A stretch of 64,000 nucleotides of DNA, from positions 16,956,589 to 17,020,588 of the forward strand of contig CP154954.1 of the NCBI GenBank assembly GCA_039621445.1. The letters are read 5' to 3'. Position numbers and translations under genes: made by a program. Position 1 is the first letter of the stretch; each line of letters begins with the position of its first letter. The notes beneath the pieces were generated by a model, which was not told the DNA's origin, did not search any database, and worked only from the letters and a program-made list of their open reading frames with translations. This stretch comes from Euglena gracilis. Taxonomy: Eukaryota; Euglenida; Euglenophyceae; Euglenales. Shown here one piece after another: positions 46,238 through 57,889 of the stretch.

Positions 46238-46468
46238 GGCTGACGCATTCCCCCCCTGCTCAAATGGTTTCTTTGCTTGGAACACTGGATTGGTTTGTTG
46301 CAGAGGAATGGACCATCTAACCTCTCAAAAAATTTGGCCTTTGATTTGATGAAAATTTAGGGTCACAACTTTTATTTTTTTAACAAAGCATTTTGTGGCA
46401 TGCAGCCTGGGAGAACCGTGGAAAGGAATGGTATCATTTGATGACTGTTGACACCCCCTTCCCTTGGG
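46238..46468. repeat. Segment inverted relative to 5,408-5,640
   Basis: Counterpart of the inverted block in the left copy. Flanking sequence on both sides is collinear, so the inversion is local; the left copy also has about 120 extra bases of poly-C/poly-G repeat beside it. Confidence 0.85.
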
Positions 46469-48311
46469 AAAAAATGCACAAAAATGCGCAAATATGCGCA
46501 AAAGATGCCAAAAAAATAAGCCAAATGTACAAAGTCTGGGAGAAAGTGCAGATTCAAAAAAAAATGCAAAAATTACCCAAAACACACGCAAAAAAATGGC
46601 ACCAAATGTATAACAATCATATGGAATTCTGATGAAAGTTTCAGTTTCGAAAAAAATGCAAAAAAATTGGGAGAACCACGAAAAAAATGCGCCAAAAAGC
46701 AAGAAAATGAGCTGAAAAAAAACTACAAAAAATGCGCGAAAAAATGCGAAAAAAAATGCGAAACGACTTCCCTCCCCTTTATTGAGCTGAAATGTGAACA
46801 CCAGCCTGACTGAGGCACCCTTCGCAAATAATGGTTCATACTCTCGTTGAACCGGTGATGGCTGGTGATTTGGGTTGTAGCGGCGTTCTCCAGCAGGTTC
46901 CTTTCTTGGCCAACAGGGGTTGCTGAAAGCAGGAAAACAACTTTACACATTTTCACTTCCGACGCTGTGCACAAGAGATGGCAAAAAAACATTTTTTCCT
47001 CTGTAAATTTGGGGATGGTGATTCCTAATTTGGTGTCAAATTCCTAATTTTAGGTGTGGGGATTCCTAGTTTTTTTATTTTTCTCCAAAAATTCGTGCTC
47101 GGTGATTCCTAATTGACCGCCTAAAATGCGTTCCCCCCGTGACCCCCCCCCCCGTGACCCCCCCCCCGTGACCCGAACCACCCCCAGAGGCATCATGGAT
47201 AATGGGTAAACATTTTCTAAATTATACATTTTTTGGTTCCCAATGATACCAGCCTTGCATCTGAATGTGTGTGAATTAAAAGGACGAGAGGAAAATCAGT
47301 TCTTTTCACAATTTGAAATTTAAAGTTCAATTATTTCATTGAATATTTTCATTTTGAATTTAAAATTTCTAAAATTCATTTTCAAAATTGAAAATTCAAA
47401 ACAATTTCATTTTGAAATGTAAAAATTTCAAATGAGAATCGAAATTTACAAATTTCAGATATAATTGAATTGAAAAAAAAAATTCAAATTGAAGTTTGCA
47501 ATCAAAATTCAAATGACATGGAATGCAAAAAAAACCTTGCATTTTTCATTTCTCAAAATTTTGATATTGCAAATTAATCATGCTGTGTGTGCCTGAAAAG
47601 GGACCTGCCTTCTGATCTCACGATCCGCAACACATTGCACCACAAACAAGAGAGTCAGAAGTTGACAGATACATCCATTAATTACTGTCATCAACTGCAA
47701 GTAAAGAAGATTGTTGCCCGTTGGCTGAGTTTGGTCGTCAAAAATTCAAAAATGGGGTTGGGTTATGGTGAATGATGAAAGCGAAAATTTGCAAATAGTG
47801 AGTGCACAATTGTTTGTACCACCGATATTCACAGGAGTCTATTGTTTTCTTGGGGGAGGCAAAAATATCATTTCCAAAAGAAAACTATTCCAACATCCGA
47901 ACAGCCCCTGCCAATCGGCGATTTATCCTTTTTGAAGACGAGGGATGGGGATGTCCACCAGAAATGTTGACAAAAAACCCCACTCTTTTTTGAGGATAGG
48001 CATTCTTCGGTGGATAGAGTTGGCATTTTTTTCCCCATCATTGAAGCCTGGAACTTAGTGTTGAACAATTTGTGCAGTTTGCACAGAGTCTGCACAGAAA
48101 AGCCTGGGGTCTTTTTGTGATTTTCTTTGATTTCCCATCATTTTCGAGAAAACATAATAAAAATACTTTTGAAAAAAATTCGACCCTGAAATGACCGAAA
48201 AGCGGCACAGCAAAAGAGGTGTGTTGGGACAGTATGAATTTGACTATGGCCATAAAATGGCCACAGTAGCCACGAACGATGGGGGACCGCGGTGCCGTGG
48301 TCGCCCAGGAC

Positions 48312-49565
48312 CAAGCACCTTCGGTCACCCACCCCTTTGGGCCCCGCATCGCCCTGCATCGCCCTGCATCGCCCTGCATCGCCCTGCATCGCCTTGCATC
48401 GCCCGAGAGCCATCCAATTGTGCCCTATAACCGAAGGCCAAAGTTCCTAGCCCGAACCTCAGGCAACCCCTAGGCAACCTTACAGTCAACCCCCAGGCAA
48501 CCATCAGGCACATCCACACAAAATCCTCGTTGCTCACACTTTGCATCGGCCAGACTACAAAAGAGCATGCAGCACACAGGGAAGCAGAGAGTCAGTCACG
48601 GTGAGGTGAAGGTTAGTGTCAGGGTCAAAATGACAGCACCGTCAATGACTCATGTAGGAATCAGGCACACAAATACAGCAGGGGCACTGGAAAGGTACTG
48701 CAAACACGACCACCTCACCCTCCAGCACCCGCAGCTCCTCCAGCCGGTCCCACCGCTGCCTCTCCAGCAGCAGCAACCACTGCCGGTCGTGCTTCTCCCG
48801 ACCACGCAGCTTCCTCCACTTAAGGAGAGGACGCTGGTCAGCAAAGGCCTTTGGGGGTCACACTTCCCGGGGGTTCCGCTTCTTGGCCTCCAGCCAACCT
48901 TCCTCGACATCCAACTCGCGATTTTGTGTATTAAATTCGCGGCTCGTTGGATGCCAATCCTTCCAAAGGCGCAGTATGCGCACCCCTACAAGCATCCACG
49001 GATGCACATGATCATGCACATGCCTACAACCGCGACTACAGTCGCCCGTTTATCCCACAACAAAAGATTCCTCCCATAACCTCCCTCTCCCACCGGAGCA
49101 TCCACTCCAGGGAGTCACTCAGGGAAAGCCAGACAAGCCAGGGAGGAACATCGTCGACTCAGGTACGAAGCAAGCACCAATGTGGAGGATGTACGCAGGT
49201 ATGCAGCAGGGGCACGATACCTTCGGCTCCAGGGGAGTTGCACACCTCCCGGAGGGGGACGGAGAGGTCCAGCACGGCAGCAGAGGCAGAGGCACGGGCA
49301 GACATGAAGGGCAGGCTGGAGTGGTCTGCGGGGGAGGGAGGGACGAGACAACAGAGGTGTACCCAGCAGTATGGGCCCAAATATGGACCCCACTTCAGCC
49401 ATCCAAAATCCCCGCATCCAAAAAATCCAAAAAAAATCCCCGCATCGCCCTGCATCGCCCTGCATCGGAACCCCACCTTTGGCCTCCAAAATTCCCGCAT
49501 CGCCCTGCATCGCCCTGCATCGCCCTGCATCGCCCTGCATCGCCCTGCATCGCCGAAGGTGCTTG
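48312..49565. mobile_element. 1,254-bp insertion with CAAGCACCTTCGG inverted ends
   Basis: Present only in the right copy; the left copy is uninterrupted near 7,350. Ends are CAAGCACCTTCGG / CCGAAGGTGCTTG, flanked by CCCAGGAC and CCCAGGGG (imperfect 8-bp duplication). Just inside both ends are arrays of the decamer GCATCGCCCT in the same orientation (48,346-48,404 and 49,440-49,466, 49,496-49,553). The middle has a 170-codon plus-strand frame (48,567-49,079) with no recognised domain. Confidence 0.75.
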
Positions 49566-50298
49566 CCCAGGGGGACCCCCGAAAACCTTGGCCCAAAACA
49601 CTGTTCTTGGTCTGAAACCAAGGAATTTCCTAAGCCGGACCAACAAGCACCTTTTTTCCCACAGCACCGCCCAGCCGGGCCGCAAACCCCCCCCCCCCCG
49701 GTAATAAAGTTTTTGCAGCCCGGCAAAGCCAGGCTGGACCAAAAAATCGGTGAAATTTTTGAAAAAGGGGGGCCAAAAATGGCCAAAAATAACTGTTCTT
49801 TTTATTTGGAGGGGGGGTCACCTCAAAAAAATTAAATAAAAAATGCATCACAGGGGGTGGAGGTCCAGGGAGGTCGTTCGAACCTGGCTGCTGGGCTGGA
49901 CCCGGCTTTTTCCAGCCAGCCGGCCGGGAGAGTGGTGATGTGCTCTTTCTTTGGCTGGGGGAGCCTTGGAGATATTCGTCCCATAGGGCTGCAAGGTCAC
50001 CTAAACCCCCCCAAATATAAACCCCCCAAATACAACCCCCCCCCCCCCGAGTATGGAATCGTGTATGGAGGCTCTGGGTTCACATCCGAACCGGTGTCTT
50101 GGACACCGGTTCGGGCGGGAAACCGGTGACTTGGACTGAAGAAACAGGACAGAAATGCAAAAGGCCAGATTCATTTGGAATTCGGTGCAAAGAGGTGCGA
50201 AACGACCAATAAGGCAAACCGGACAGTACCACAGCCGCAGCACTAAAACGAAGGCAACTGTTTTGCCTGAGGGATCAGACACGGCTAGTTATTTACCA

Positions 50299-51032
50299 TC
50301 AGGGCACAGCCAGGACCCGTAACGGGGGGGGGATGACCAACCCTGCACAGGCGCAATGCAACGGCAAGTGGCAGACATCGCAAACGACTTTACGCTTGCC
50401 GCCACAGAGGCCCATGGCACCCCCACAGTTTGGACAGTGGTCCGCATCCCCCAACTCCATCTTCGCTTTCATCTCCTTCGGAAGAGAAGCAGCATTGAAA
50501 AAAGCACAAAGTTGTGGATTATGTGACTGCACCGAAGGCACAAACGAGCCAACATGGGAGGGCGCTTCCCTGTACAACGCAGCCAAAGTGTTGACCATCG
50601 TGGTCAGCGTGGAAGGGAACCAGGACTGATCCTGCACCTTGGCATTAAAATAAACTTCTTCGCATTGGGCGGTGTCTGCCTGTTGCTTCTCGTCACCGTG
50701 ATCAAAAGACACGTGACCTTTACCGTCCAAAGAGCAAATGCCAAGAGCCAATCGTCAAATGTTGCCCCACGCAGCTCGCAAACCTTTTGGAAATGCCGGG
50801 CAGCTGCCAGCACCACCATTTTGCCTTTCGCAAGACTACCATGGGGGCAACTGTTGTCAAATGTTCCCCCAAACAAAAGTGAGTGGGCTGCTAGAGGTGC
50901 GGCGGCGGCCTCAAGACTAGCCAAAGATTCTGCTGGGATGGGGGGCAGCGCACTGGTGCACACGGTAGTAACCTGGCCGGTGTCATTAAGAAAAAACCTG
51001 CCAAGGAAGCAATACGTGACCGTGCGTCCCTA
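50299..51032 (-). CDS. Unassigned protein with C-terminal zinc ribbon, probably spliced (copy 2)
   Basis: Counterpart of 8,132-8,877, with the same split frame and candidate 44-nt intron (donor GTAAAG, acceptor CAACAG). Zinc ligands are intact (CPNCGG, VCDVCHLPLHCAC). The C-terminal residues differ because a G run near 50,327 is one base longer, which changes the last codons. Confidence 0.5.
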
Positions 51033-52515
51033 GACACCGGTTCGGAAGCCTCCGATACACGGTTTCAAGAACTGCGTCCAAGACACCAGTTCGGGCGTGA
51101 AATCAGTGACTAGGACACCGGGTTCACGCCCGAACTGGTGTCTTGGACACAGTTCTCGATATAAATGGGGCTGACCAAATACAAACCCTCCCCAAAAAAT
51201 GAAGTATCAGCTTCGGGTCCATCACCTCCTGACTCCTCGGAAGTTCGTGATTCAGTGGCCTCGGCACTCGAACCGACCGAAATCGAGACACCAAGGGAGT
51301 CTTCGGAGAGATACTTTTTATTGGAAGCAAAACCAAGATACGCTCGCGATCGTCGGATCGGCCAGAATCTGAGTCGAAAATTGTGGTGATTTTTGGTGCT
51401 GCTTGGTTTAAGACACTTAATGAACCATAGAAAAACGATTTTTCTCTTCGAATCAACGACCAGGGTCCAGGAGGGCACAAGAACTGTGAAATTAGGACTT
51501 CCCTGGGACAAGAAATGGGAGTACTGTGTGGTGCGGCTGAATTTGGTGGTGATCACGAGTCGTCTGATGAAAAGAGCTTTCGATTGAGGGGCAAGTTTGT
51601 ACTGAACGATTGACACAGCCGGCGTCTGTCAAGGAATGGGCGCAAGTCGATTGGGCGGTCGGGTCGACTAGTCGGCCCAACCAGTCGAATCGACTCGCTC
51701 CATTTGGGCACGGGTGGTCGAGTCGACTTTGGGCGGATGAGCCGACCAAGCCGATCCGACCGCCCAACACAGTCCTTGCCCGCCCATGCGTGTTTTTAGC
51801 CCCCCCCCCCAAGAAAAAAATCCACCGATTGAAGTTTTCACATATTTGCTTCCATGGGCTGACCCAGCAAAGGAAGGGGCAACAGACAAGACTAGAAAGC
51901 CTTGGGAGAGGAGGTTTTCTTTACCAAGCACCCCTTGGCTCCATCGTGGCAGGGACGAATTGTACGCCGCCCGGGGGGGGGGGGGGGGGCAGAGTCAAGA
52001 ATGCCGCTGAAAAGTTGGTGGATTCGACCACCAACCCGTATTGAAAAACAAGCGCAACCTTCCCAAGGGTTCATTTTTTCAACACAGACATAACTCCCTC
52101 CAATTGCAAACACCCCGGGGGCCTTGAAATGCTGCCTGAATATAAACATGGGGGGTTAAACTTGACAGCATACGGACAAATGGTTCATCCGGCGGGGGGA
52201 TACCATGTGGTTCCACCTGGGCCCCACTTTCGGGGAAAGTCGTGATCCTTCAGATAGGATCAGGGTCATGGCCGGACTGCTGCGGACTCTCTTTTTTTTT
52301 GGATTCCGGAAGAAGTTAATTTCCGGAAGGATTCCGGAAGAAGTTTTTGGGGATTTTTTCCCTTAAAAATTATCCCTGTTTGACACATGGCCTTGCCCAT
52401 CGATTGAAAGCTCTCCTCAAGGGCTTTCGGTAGATGGCCACAGAAATGCACACTGCGCTCATTTTTGGCGTGACATATTAATTTGAGAAGGCCCACCCTT
52501 CAGGCACCATACAGC

Positions 52516-52932
52516 CAGGGCTGGATACAGGTAGAGGTAGAGGTCAAAGTCCTCTACCTCTATCTGACCCACCTCTACCTCTACCTCTACCATAAAATGT
52601 TATAAACTGGCACCAATAAGGGGCCACAAAAGGCTCCAAATGCCTCAAATTTGGCAAATTAGCATCTTAACACATCTTATTTTGGTTAGGAATGAGAAAA
52701 AATATCCGGATGGGTGGTTTCAAAATTGCATAAGAGATTTGTCACAAGAATGGTCAATTTCTGATTTTTTTCATAAAATTGCCTTCGTTCGACATATATT
52801 TTCTTTGATAAGCCACTTTCCTTAAACGTTTGACATTGAGGTGACATAGAGGGATAGCAGAGGTAGAGGGGACCTCAACCTCTACCTCTACCTCTACCTC
52901 TACCTCTATCCCTCTCCCTCTATCCAGCCCTG
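52516..52932. mobile_element. hAT-like MITE with CAGGGCTGG termini, un-nested copy
   Basis: 417 bp, CAGGGCTGGATA...TATCCAGCCCTG, flanked by ATACAG. Contains CTCTAC arrays at about 52,552-52,590 and 52,872-52,915. Serves as the empty site for the palindrome at 10,401-11,353. Confidence 0.72.
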
Positions 52933-53504
52933 ATACAGAATATCAATTAAAACCTATTTCCTGGGCCCGACACCTGTCTTGAATTTCTACAGACACTAAC
53001 GGATTTCAGGCAGAATCCGTTAGCGTAAAACGATTTCCAAGACAGGCGATCGTTAGTGTAAAACGATTTCCAACACAGGGATCCGTTGGTGTAAAACGAT
53101 TTTCAAGACAGGCGATCGCTTTCATAAACAAAAAAGGTCCTAAAAAGGCAAGATGTGAGGAGCAAACAAAACACAGCTGAGGCAGCGGTGCTGTTGATCA
53201 CGGTGGACGACAAAACGAAAGGGGGGGACCCCGCATCGGTGCATATTTTTCATAGAGCCCACGACAAACGACAGAGTTTTTTGCCCATCAACTTGGCTCA
53301 ACAACAGGGATTTTTGTGGTCCTCCTCTGTTCCTCCTCTGTCAAAATCCCAGGTGCTATTCGTTGAGCAGTTTCCATGGCACGCACCCCTCTTTCACGTT
53401 TGAGCACTGCAGCAAATTCATTCAGCAACGGAAACGGTTCGCCCGTTTAGCCATTAAGAACAAAAACTGAGGACAAGAAGAACATGTCACCATCATCAAA
53501 GAGC

Positions 53505-53694
53505 AAACGATTTCCAAGGCAGGGATTCGTTAGTATAAAACGATTTCCAAGACAGGCGACCGTTAGTGTAAAACGATTTCCAAGACAGGCGACCGTTAGT
53601 GTGAAACGATTTCCAAGACAGGCGACCGTTAGTGTAAAACGATTTCCAAGACAGGGATCTGATAGTGTAAAACGATTTCCAAAACGGCGTACGT
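53505..53694. repeat. 33-bp minisatellite, expanded in copy 2
   Basis: About six units of GTTAGTGTAAAACGATTTCC plus AAGACAGGCGACC. The left copy has only one unit here. The unit is 11 codons long and reads KRFPRQATVSV in one frame, which is open simply because the unit is a multiple of three. Confidence 0.88.
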
Positions 53695-53801
53695 TTTCTT
53701 GAAGAAGAAAAAAAAGATGAAAACGGCCAAAACTCAAGCCAGGTGCATCGGTCGGATGAATTTTCAAGACAGGCGTGCGGGCCCAGACGAAATAGGTTTT
53801 A

Positions 53802-53904
53802 GTAAATCAACAGACACTAACGATTTCAGCAGTGGCGCCGGGCCGTGCGAGCGAAGCGAGCGGCCGGGCGCCCCTGCTGAAATCGTTAGTGTCTGTTGGT
53901 TTAC
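53802..53904. repeat. 103-bp palindrome, centre in orientation 2
   Basis: Counterpart of 12,429-12,531 with the centre reading CGTGCGAGCGAAGCGAGCGG, i.e. flipped, while flanks stay collinear. Confidence 0.85.
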
Positions 53905-54352
53905 ATAGAAAGCTCTTTCCAAGACCTTTCAAATGATGCCCACAGAGCTCAATCACACTTCGCAGGGCTCTGAAAATCGCCAATCGCATGTTCCGCCCTT
54001 TTTTGCAAATTCCAAATTCCACTGTTCCCCTGCAATGTTACCCATGGATTGAAAGCTCTTCTCAAGGGCAACCGGAAGATGGCCTCGGGTTTCAGCCACA
54101 CTGTATGGTGTTCTTATTTTCTAAATTCCCCCAAAATCGCCAAAAGGATTTATTGCACAAAAATACTCCAAATGCAGGTCAATACCCCCCCAAAAAACTA
54201 CTCAGATAAGGTTGCCACATCTCAGCAAACCATTTAGACACTTTTTGGCACTTTTCATTTTGGCCGACTAAGTTCATTACGGTGCACCAGGGCTGGAGGT
54301 ACAGGTTTGGGAAAACACCCATACGTATAAGTCCACCACGTATACCTATACC

Positions 54353-54389
<37 letters not shown>

Positions 54390-54463
54390 GTATACCTATA
54401 CCTAACCTCCATTCTTTTCCCTCAAAACCCTTTCATTACCAAACATATAAGAGATATAGGAGA

Positions 54464-55360
54464 CATAGCTGGCACTTCGTTTAAAACGAAGTTAAAAAAA
54501 CTGTCTTTTTTTAAAAAAAATGTTTTTTTTAAAAAAGCCATTGAGGGGCATGGGCAAAAAAAAATTTGCTTCCGTTTGCAGCATTTTTTTTGAGTCCCCC
54601 CCCCCCCTGCTTGGTCAAAAATGGAACCAAAATGGAATGGTTTCTACTACAAAGGGGGGGGGGCGGACGCCGATTCCGTCCGAAGGACGGAACCGGCGTC
54701 CGGAACACCGGGTTTTGGACAGAACCGGCGTCCGCCCCCCCTTGTTTAAAGCGGCGTTTTAGAGACGCCGGGTTTTAGGATAGAACCTGTCCTGAACCCG
54801 GCGTCTCAAACGCCGGTTTAAGCAAGAAATTGTGAAAATGGAAAAAAAAATGCCCAATTTTGGCCGTTTTTGTGGAAAGGGACCAAAACTCTTTGGTTTT
54901 TGAGTCATTTCAGTTCATTTCAGGTTCAACCTTGCGATCAAAAGGAAAGTTCGGACCATCGTTTTTTCCTTAGTTATTTTCTGTTTTTTTACCGTTTTTT
55001 TAAAAAAAAAAAAAAAAAAAAACAAATAAAAACGTTTTTTTTTTTAATAAGAAAAAGCGGGGTCCAATCAAGATTCAGTCTGAGAACTGCGTGTCACTTC
55101 CCTATGCCACCTCTTGCATTCCTGCCCTTTCCTGCCCATTCACATCCTCTTCCCTACTGCGTAAATGTTTTTCCTTTTTTTTTATGTAAAACTCCGTCCA
55201 CGGCTGCCGTCTGTGCACCCGTGAACCGACCACGGGTGCGCATATGTGAAAACGGGGTCCGTTCACGGGTGCCGTAGTGCGCACCCATGAACGCACCCTC
55301 ACGTGGGGAAGCCCGTGAACGGTTAACGGTTTTAAAAAAACAAAAAAAACACCAGCTATG
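54464..55360. mobile_element. CATAGCTGG-terminal MITE, copy 1
   Basis: 897 bp. Ends CATAGCTGGCA / CACCAGCTATG, flanked by ATAGGAGA and ATAGGAGG (7 of 8 identical), consistent with an 8-bp target duplication as in hAT elements. Internal palindrome ACTTCGTTTAAAACGAAGT beside the left end. The interior includes inverted GGCGTC/GACGCC repeats (54,660-54,820) and T/A homopolymers. Confidence 0.75.
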
Positions 55361-55377
55361 ATAGGAGGTGAGAAAGC

Positions 55378-55614
55378 CTATACCTATACCTATACCTGTA
55401 CCTATACCTATACCTATACCTATACCTATACCTATACCTATACCTATACCTATACCTATACCTATACCTATACCTATACCTATACCTATACCTATACCTA
55501 TACCTATACCTATACCTATACCTATACCTATACCTATACCTATACCTATACCTATACCTATACCTATACCTATACCTGTACCTGTACCTATACCTATACC
55601 TATACCTATACCTT
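55378..55614. repeat. (TACCTA)n hexanucleotide array
   Basis: About 40 nearly perfect units inside the CAGGGCTGG element; produces spurious Ile-Pro, Tyr-Thr or Gly-Ile translations. Confidence 0.96.
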
Positions 55615-55739
55615 CCAATATCCCCATATCCCTATATCCAGCCCTGGGTGCGCATTTTGGGCACACAAGGGATTTTGTGATTTTGGGTGTTTGGGCCATC
55701 CTTGCCTTGCACACAACGTTATTTTGGCCGGGGGGGTCC

Positions 55740-56060
55740 GGGGGGTGTTGGGTGAGCCGACACAGCCAGAGGTAAGCTCGTGATCGTCGGAATTTGGCAA
55801 AATGCAAATCAGCGTGACATTCAGATTAGTGGTGGGAGATTGGTCCTGGGAGTGTCCTTTGACTGAAGGTTGGGGACGCCGGTTTTGTCGTGAACCTGGC
55901 GTCCCAAAAACGCCGCTTTAAGACAGGGGTGGTGGACGCCGGTTCTGTCGTGAACCCGGCGTCCAGGGACGCCGGGTTTACGACAAAACCGGCGTCCACC
56001 ACCCCTTTTCTGATATAGTGTGCTTCGCCATCTCGAGAGGACCACAATGTAATTTTTTGA
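55740..56060. repeat. Inverted dispersed repeat with GACGCCGG hairpins
   Basis: Reverse-complement relative of 14,150-14,420: GACGCCGGTT / AACCGGCGTC pairs spaced over 55,875-55,997, then GGTCCTGGGAGTGTCC. Confidence 0.6.
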
Positions 56061-57040
56061 ATTTTTTTGCAGTGCCTCCCATGAGAGCTCCGAGCAGAGA
56101 TGTTGCTATTTTTGCGGACGAAATTTTGCATGCTCGCAACACGTCATTCACTTACATGCCGACAAGCAACAACAGAGCAGGGTGAGCATCGCATGCCATT
56201 GTGGAAACTGCTGAAGTACTGAAGTAACGTGCACGACCTGGGGAGGTCCTCAATGTGTTTATTCCAAGCTTTTGCAGAGTTAAACGGTCGTCATCGGGGT
56301 GGTGAAAAGGCACTCCAAAAGCCTTCAACCCCAACTAGGCAATGAAGGCTGTCACAAGAATTTGATGCCGGGACTATCTGGCAGTGTTCCAAGTGGTGGA
56401 ATGGGGGGGGGGGCAGAAAAAAATGGAAGTTTGTTGTTGAAGTTGCGCTGCCTCGGGCGTTTTTCACCCAGCCATTTAGGGCACGGCAGGGCGCTCCGGG
56501 TGGTTATATATTCTGCCGCTTTTTACATTACGGGGGGTGGTTTGGGACGCGGGGGGAACACCCCCCTACGACTGAAGCGCCGGCGGGATAAAAATGTGCG
56601 ACCCTGGCCCTTGTCACGACCTTCCCATGCGCAATCCTTTTGTGCAAGACCTTTTCATACCACAAGTTTTTCAAGCCCCCTGTAACCACAAATTGTGTTC
56701 TATACGTTGGAGAGAAGAATTATTTGCAGGAGCGGCCAAAGAGCAATTTTGGAAAGCAGAATAGCAAGTGCAGGGATTCCCACGTCCGTTCCCGCAGGAA
56801 TGTGGAAATAGCGTTTGCCGGGGCGTCAGCAAGTTCTCGGCAACAGGCGGTTGGAATGCAGCGCAGAGTGGGACAAGTTGGTGGACATGACCAGCTTTTT
56901 ATCTTGCGTGCATAGGGCTGTTTCGATTAATCGATTAATCGATTAATCGTTCGTCATCGCCGATTAATCGAATCGTTCGGCCCATGGCGATTAATCGTTC
57001 ATTGTGGATCTAAACCACAATAGGCACAATATTTGTTGAA
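56061..57040. other. Unassigned stretch between MITEs and the AT-rich field
   Basis: No gene recognised. 56,930-57,000 has tandem and inverted CGATTAATCG units next to GGGCTGTTTCG, resembling one end of a hAT element; no matching second end was seen. Confidence 0.4.
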
Positions 57041-57456
57041 ATCAACAAAAATTCGTGGGGTAGTCAGTCAGATAGCACACTACTTGCTGGTACACCATGA
57101 AAACGGTCTTAGACGGCCGTAACTGGACACTAAAAAATCAAATTGCGCCTGGAATTGTGGCTTGAGAAAATAGCCCTAAAAAGGGCCTTTCGCAAAATGT
57201 CAATCTTCAAAGCCCAAATAACGCCACAACTTCACCATAGAAAGCAAAATTCTTGGAAATCTTTTTGTCACAAAACCCCATGATTTCTGCGGAATTAGCT
57301 TCGAACTTGGGGAAATGAGGTTCAAAAAAGGATCAACATAGGTAGTTCAAGCGCAAATGCGCCTGAAATATCTTATTTTCAATCAGACAAGATCATTACC
57401 TGAGTTATGTTGTTGGATGGGGCTTCACTCAAATCCAGGCGCAATTGCGTCTGAAC

Positions 57457-57889
57457 CATAGCTGGCGTTTTTTTTTGTTTTTTTTTATAAAAAAAAACGT
57501 TTTTTTTGTTTTTTATTAAAAAAACGAGCAAAAAAAAACGGCAAAAAAAAACAAAGGGGAAAATGATGGTCCAAATTTTGCCTTTGATTGCAAGCGTGAA
57601 CCAATCTTAGCTCAAATGACTTGAAAACCAATACTTTTAGTTGTCTTCAACAAGAATGGTCAAAATAGGGCATTTTTCTGCCATTTTGGGATGTTTCAAC
57701 TTGAAACATCCCAAATTAGGTGTCTTTCTCTGACCGAGGATGGGCAAAAAAAAGCTAAAATTAAAGGCAAATTTTTTTTTGCCCTGGACCCTCAATGGCG
57801 TTTTTTTTTGTTTTTTTGAAAAAAAACATGTTTTTTTTAAAAAAACCGTGTTTTTTTTTGACTTCGTTTTAAACGAAGTGCCAGCTATG
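57457..57889. mobile_element. CATAGCTGG-terminal MITE, copy 2
   Basis: 433 bp; ends CATAGCTGGCG / GTGCCAGCTATG, flanked by GTCTGAAC and GCCTGAAC (7 of 8). It interrupts one of the GCGCAATTGCGC palindromes. Shares the ACTTCGTTTTAAACGAAGT palindrome and the CAATGGCG block with copy 1, in reverse orientation. Confidence 0.78.

Larger units (their letters stand above)
54288..55646. mobile_element. hAT-like MITE with CAGGGCTGG termini and CTATAC hexamers
   Basis: Begins CAGGGCTGGAGGTACAGG and ends CCTATATCCAGCCCTG; flanks GGTGCAC / GGTGCGC. Related to 52,516-52,932 but with TACCTA hexamers in place of CTCTAC. Interrupted by the CATAGCTGG element. The left copy keeps only the left end (12,917). 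Confidence 0.65.

Noticed and set aside
53484-53702. Repeat protein with KRFPRQATVSV units
   Set aside because: The unit is 33 bp, so a frame stays open by arithmetic; the left copy has a single unit and no start or domain supports a gene.
55154-55807. Long Gly-Ile / Ile-Pro / Tyr-Thr repeat proteins
   Set aside because: Produced by the (TACCTA)n hexamer array, open in all frames.
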